This document shows, piece by piece, positions 6,864 through 8,006 of a stretch of 8,006 nucleotides of DNA. The stretch spans positions 22,992-30,997 of the forward strand of contig PALY01000095.1 of NCBI GenBank assembly GCA_002707085.1. The letters run 5' to 3'. Each line of letters starts with the position of its first letter. The first letter of the stretch is position 1. The notes below the pieces were generated by a model that was not told where the DNA came from, did no database searches, and was given only the letters and a program-made list of their open reading frames with translations. Origin of the DNA: Deltaproteobacteria bacterium. GTDB taxonomy: Bacteria > Myxococcota_A > UBA796. Both the position numbers and the translations under genes were made by a program.

Positions 6864-6905
6864 ATATGTAGTGCAGCAGAACTGAAAGGAGACATCCGCA
6901 CGGCT
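6864..6905. other. Short convergent intergenic gap without a clear terminator
   Basis: These 42 bases separate two stop codons on opposite strands. A small stem, CGGC-TTTAT-GCCG (6901-6913), overlaps the end of the minus-strand gene but is only four pairs and has no T-run. I see no convincing bidirectional terminator. Confidence 0.5.
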
Positions 6906-8006
6906 TTATGCCGCCGGACGTCTTCGACGGGCCACAGCCATCACGCCCAGCAACCAGAACCACGCTGGACTGACTGGGGCTGAAGCACAGCCACCTTTGT
7001 CTTCCCCACCGCTTGAGTCGCTGGCACCATCATCGTCAGAGCCACCTTCTCCGTTACATACTGGAGCGCCTGCACAATCTGGGTCGTCGCAGTCATACAG
7101 ACCGTCACCGTCATTGTCGGCACCATCCTCGCATTCTCCGGCGTATTTGCCTTCCCAGATATCGGAGTCCGAGTCCGCGTCCGCATCCGCGTCGGCATCC
7201 GCGTCCGCATCTGAATCTGAGTCAGCGTCAGCGTCAGCGTCAGCGTCAGCGTCCGCATCCGCGTCCGAATCTTCATCGGACCATCCAGTATCCGGATCTG
7301 AATCTGCGTCGGCATCCGCATCCGCATCCGCATCCGCATCTGCATCCGCATCTGCATCCGCATCTGCAAACCCAGTGTCTTCTACGGGCACTTCGTCTTC
7401 ATCTGCCCACCCTGGAATGCCGTCACCATCTTCATCGTCCAGTGACTCTTCTGAATCTGGCACACCATCGCCATCGGAATCTTCATCAAGCCTATCGGGA
7501 ATACCGTCGCCATCGGTGTCGTCACCAACCGCATCTTCATCCGCACTGGGGATGCCGTCTCCGTCATCGTCCGGATCGATGGCATCGATCAGTCCGTCGC
7601 CATCGGTATCGACAGCTTCGCCGTCGTCACTGATCTCCTCCAGATCGGTCCAACCATCACCGTCGGTGTCAGGATCGGTCGGATCCGTTCCTAAGGCCAC
7701 TTCGTCTGCATCATCGATGCCATCACCGTCAGTATCGCCCGACACACAATCGGGAATTCCATCCCCATCAAAGTCAGAGAACACCCCATCGGTCAATGAA
7801 CCATCACAGTCGGAATCCACCGCATCACAGAACTCTTCGGCCCCGTAATGAATGTCTGGATCTGTCGGACCACAATCCACTTCGTCTGGATAAAAGTCAC
7901 CATCGTCATCGGTGTCCACACAGTCAGCAATCGAGTCACCATCGGTGTCAACGAACTCATCTACCAAAGAATCATCACAGTCGGAATCAATGAAGTCACA
8001 CAACTC
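6906..8006 (-). CDS. Acidic thrombospondin-type-3 repeat surface protein with Asp-Ala tracts and a MYXO-CTERM tail, N-terminus beyond right edge
   Basis: The minus-strand frame is open to the window edge; 366 codons are seen before the TAA at 6906-6908, and the true start lies to the right. No reliable start is visible: a TTG at 8003 is in frame but falls inside a repeat. In protein order there are MopE-like units (FCDAVDSDCDGSLTDG), then thrombospondin type-3 Ca2+ repeats (DTDGDGIDDADEVALGTDP; DSDGDGVPDSEE), then (Asp-Ala)11, an Asp-Pro/Asp-Thr-Gly break, a second Asp-Ala/Asp-Ser tract, a Cys motif (ECEDGADNDGDGLYDCDD), a Ser/Gly/Asp linker, and a Cys-TM-Arg4 sorting tail. The whole exported part is extremely acidic and should bind Ca2+ and sit on the outer surface after sorting. 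The mature function (adhesin, matrix or S-layer-like) cannot be told from the sequence. It faces the MopE-like lipoprotein gene tail to tail. Confidence 0.88.
   Translation of the reverse strand, partial: ELCDFIDSDCDDSLVDEFVDTDGDSIADCVDTDDDGDFYPDEVDCGPTDPDIHYGAEEFCDAVDSDCDGSLTDGVFSDFDGDGIPDCVSGDTDGDGIDDADEVALGTDPTDPDTDGDGWTDLEEISDDGEAVDTDGDGLIDAIDPDDDGDGIPSADEDAVGDDTDGDGIPDRLDEDSDGDGVPDSEESLDDEDGDGIPGWADEDEVPVEDTGFADADADADADADADADADADADSDPDTGWSDEDSDADADADADADADADSDSDADADADADADADSDSDIWEGKYAGECEDGADNDGDGLYDCDDPDCAGAPVCNGEGGSDDDGASDSSGGEDKGGCASAPVSPAWFWLLGVMAVARRRRPAA
6909..6998 (-). other. MYXO-CTERM-type sorting signal
   Basis: The last 30 residues begin Lys-Gly-Gly-Cys (Cys codon at 6987-6989). 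They continue with a Pro/Trp-containing hydrophobic helix (WFWLLGVMAVA) and end RRRRPAA. A Cys before a single TM helix and a terminal Arg cluster is the tripartite layout of the MYXO-CTERM domain, which is processed for surface attachment by myxosortase-type enzymes in Myxococcota. No such protease gene is in this window. Confidence 0.8.
7161..7271 (-). repeat. Hexanucleotide repeat tract encoding Asp-Ala/Asp-Ser dipeptides (C-terminal tract)
   Basis: 37 codons alternate Asp with Ala or Ser. The unit varies between GTCCGC, ATCCGC and GTCAGC forms on the plus strand. A run of consecutive GTCAGC units in 7220-7250 is the purest part and the likeliest to slip. Confidence 0.85.
7302..7367 (-). 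repeat. Hexanucleotide repeat tract encoding (Asp-Ala)11 (N-terminal tract)
   Basis: Eleven uninterrupted Asp-Ala pairs are encoded mostly by ATCCGC and ATCTGC units on the plus strand. The tract lies between the thrombospondin-type-3 region and a short Asp-Ser-Asp-Pro-Asp-Thr-Gly break. It probably forms an extended, charged stalk. Confidence 0.85.

Noticed and set aside
7161..7367. CRISPR-like repeat array
   Set aside because: The periodicity is six bases with no spacers, and the tract is translated as Asp-Ala/Asp-Ser within a long open frame.
6997..7848. 283-codon plus-strand open frame, Ser/Ala/Pro-rich
   Set aside because: It is the antisense reading of the Asp-rich repeats of the minus-strand surface protein; the six-base repeats keep the opposite strand free of stops. 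The minus frame has the Ca2+ motifs and the MYXO-CTERM tail.

Overview
This window looks like chromosomal DNA from a member of the Myxococcota (former Deltaproteobacteria). The strongest pointer is the C-terminus of the rightmost gene, a Gly-Gly-Cys, hydrophobic helix, Arg-Arg-Arg-Arg tail that matches the MYXO-CTERM sorting signal. Supporting pointers are Asp-Thr-Gly and Asp-Ala repeat linkers, MopE-type Cys/Asp repeats joined to a fibrinogen-like domain, and an NtrB/NtrC-style two-component pair. By eye the base composition is only moderately GC-rich, less than in classical Myxococcus, so an uncultured or marine lineage is possible. This placement is inferred from protein style, not from a marker gene.

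Layout: (1) positions 1-1131, minus strand: the N-terminal part of an M16 (insulinase-type) zinc peptidase that runs off the left edge. (2) A 52-bp divergent intergenic region. (3) Positions 1184-4976, plus strand: a tight three-gene set made of a small exported protein with two PEGA-like halves, a membrane histidine kinase (two TM segments, HAMP, PAS, HisKA, HATPase) whose ATG directly abuts the previous stop codon, and an NtrC-family response regulator (receiver, AAA+ sigma54 activator, Fis-type HTH). A perfect 28-bp inverted repeat lies between kinase and regulator. (4) Positions 5082-6863, plus strand: a predicted lipoprotein with an Asp-Ala/Asp-Thr-Gly linker, five MopE-like repeats (three of exactly 204 bp) and a C-terminal fibrinogen-like domain. 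Its leader contains a GG-N10-GC element that could be a sigma54 promoter. (5) Positions 6906-8006, minus strand, convergent with (4): the C-terminal part of a very acidic thrombospondin-type-3 repeat protein with long Asp-Ala/Asp-Ser tracts and a MYXO-CTERM tail, running off the right edge.

How the parts may work together: the kinase and regulator form a cognate pair, and the exported PEGA-like protein is translationally coupled to the kinase, so it may act on its periplasmic sensing side. The adjacent surface lipoprotein, with a sigma54-like element in its leader, is the natural candidate target. The two convergent acidic genes both encode Ca2+/metal-binding-type surface proteins with the same Asp-Ala spacer style. 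The functional link between the signalling genes and the surface proteins is inference from position and from one weak promoter match. No RNA genes, CRISPR arrays, insertion sequences or phage genes were seen.
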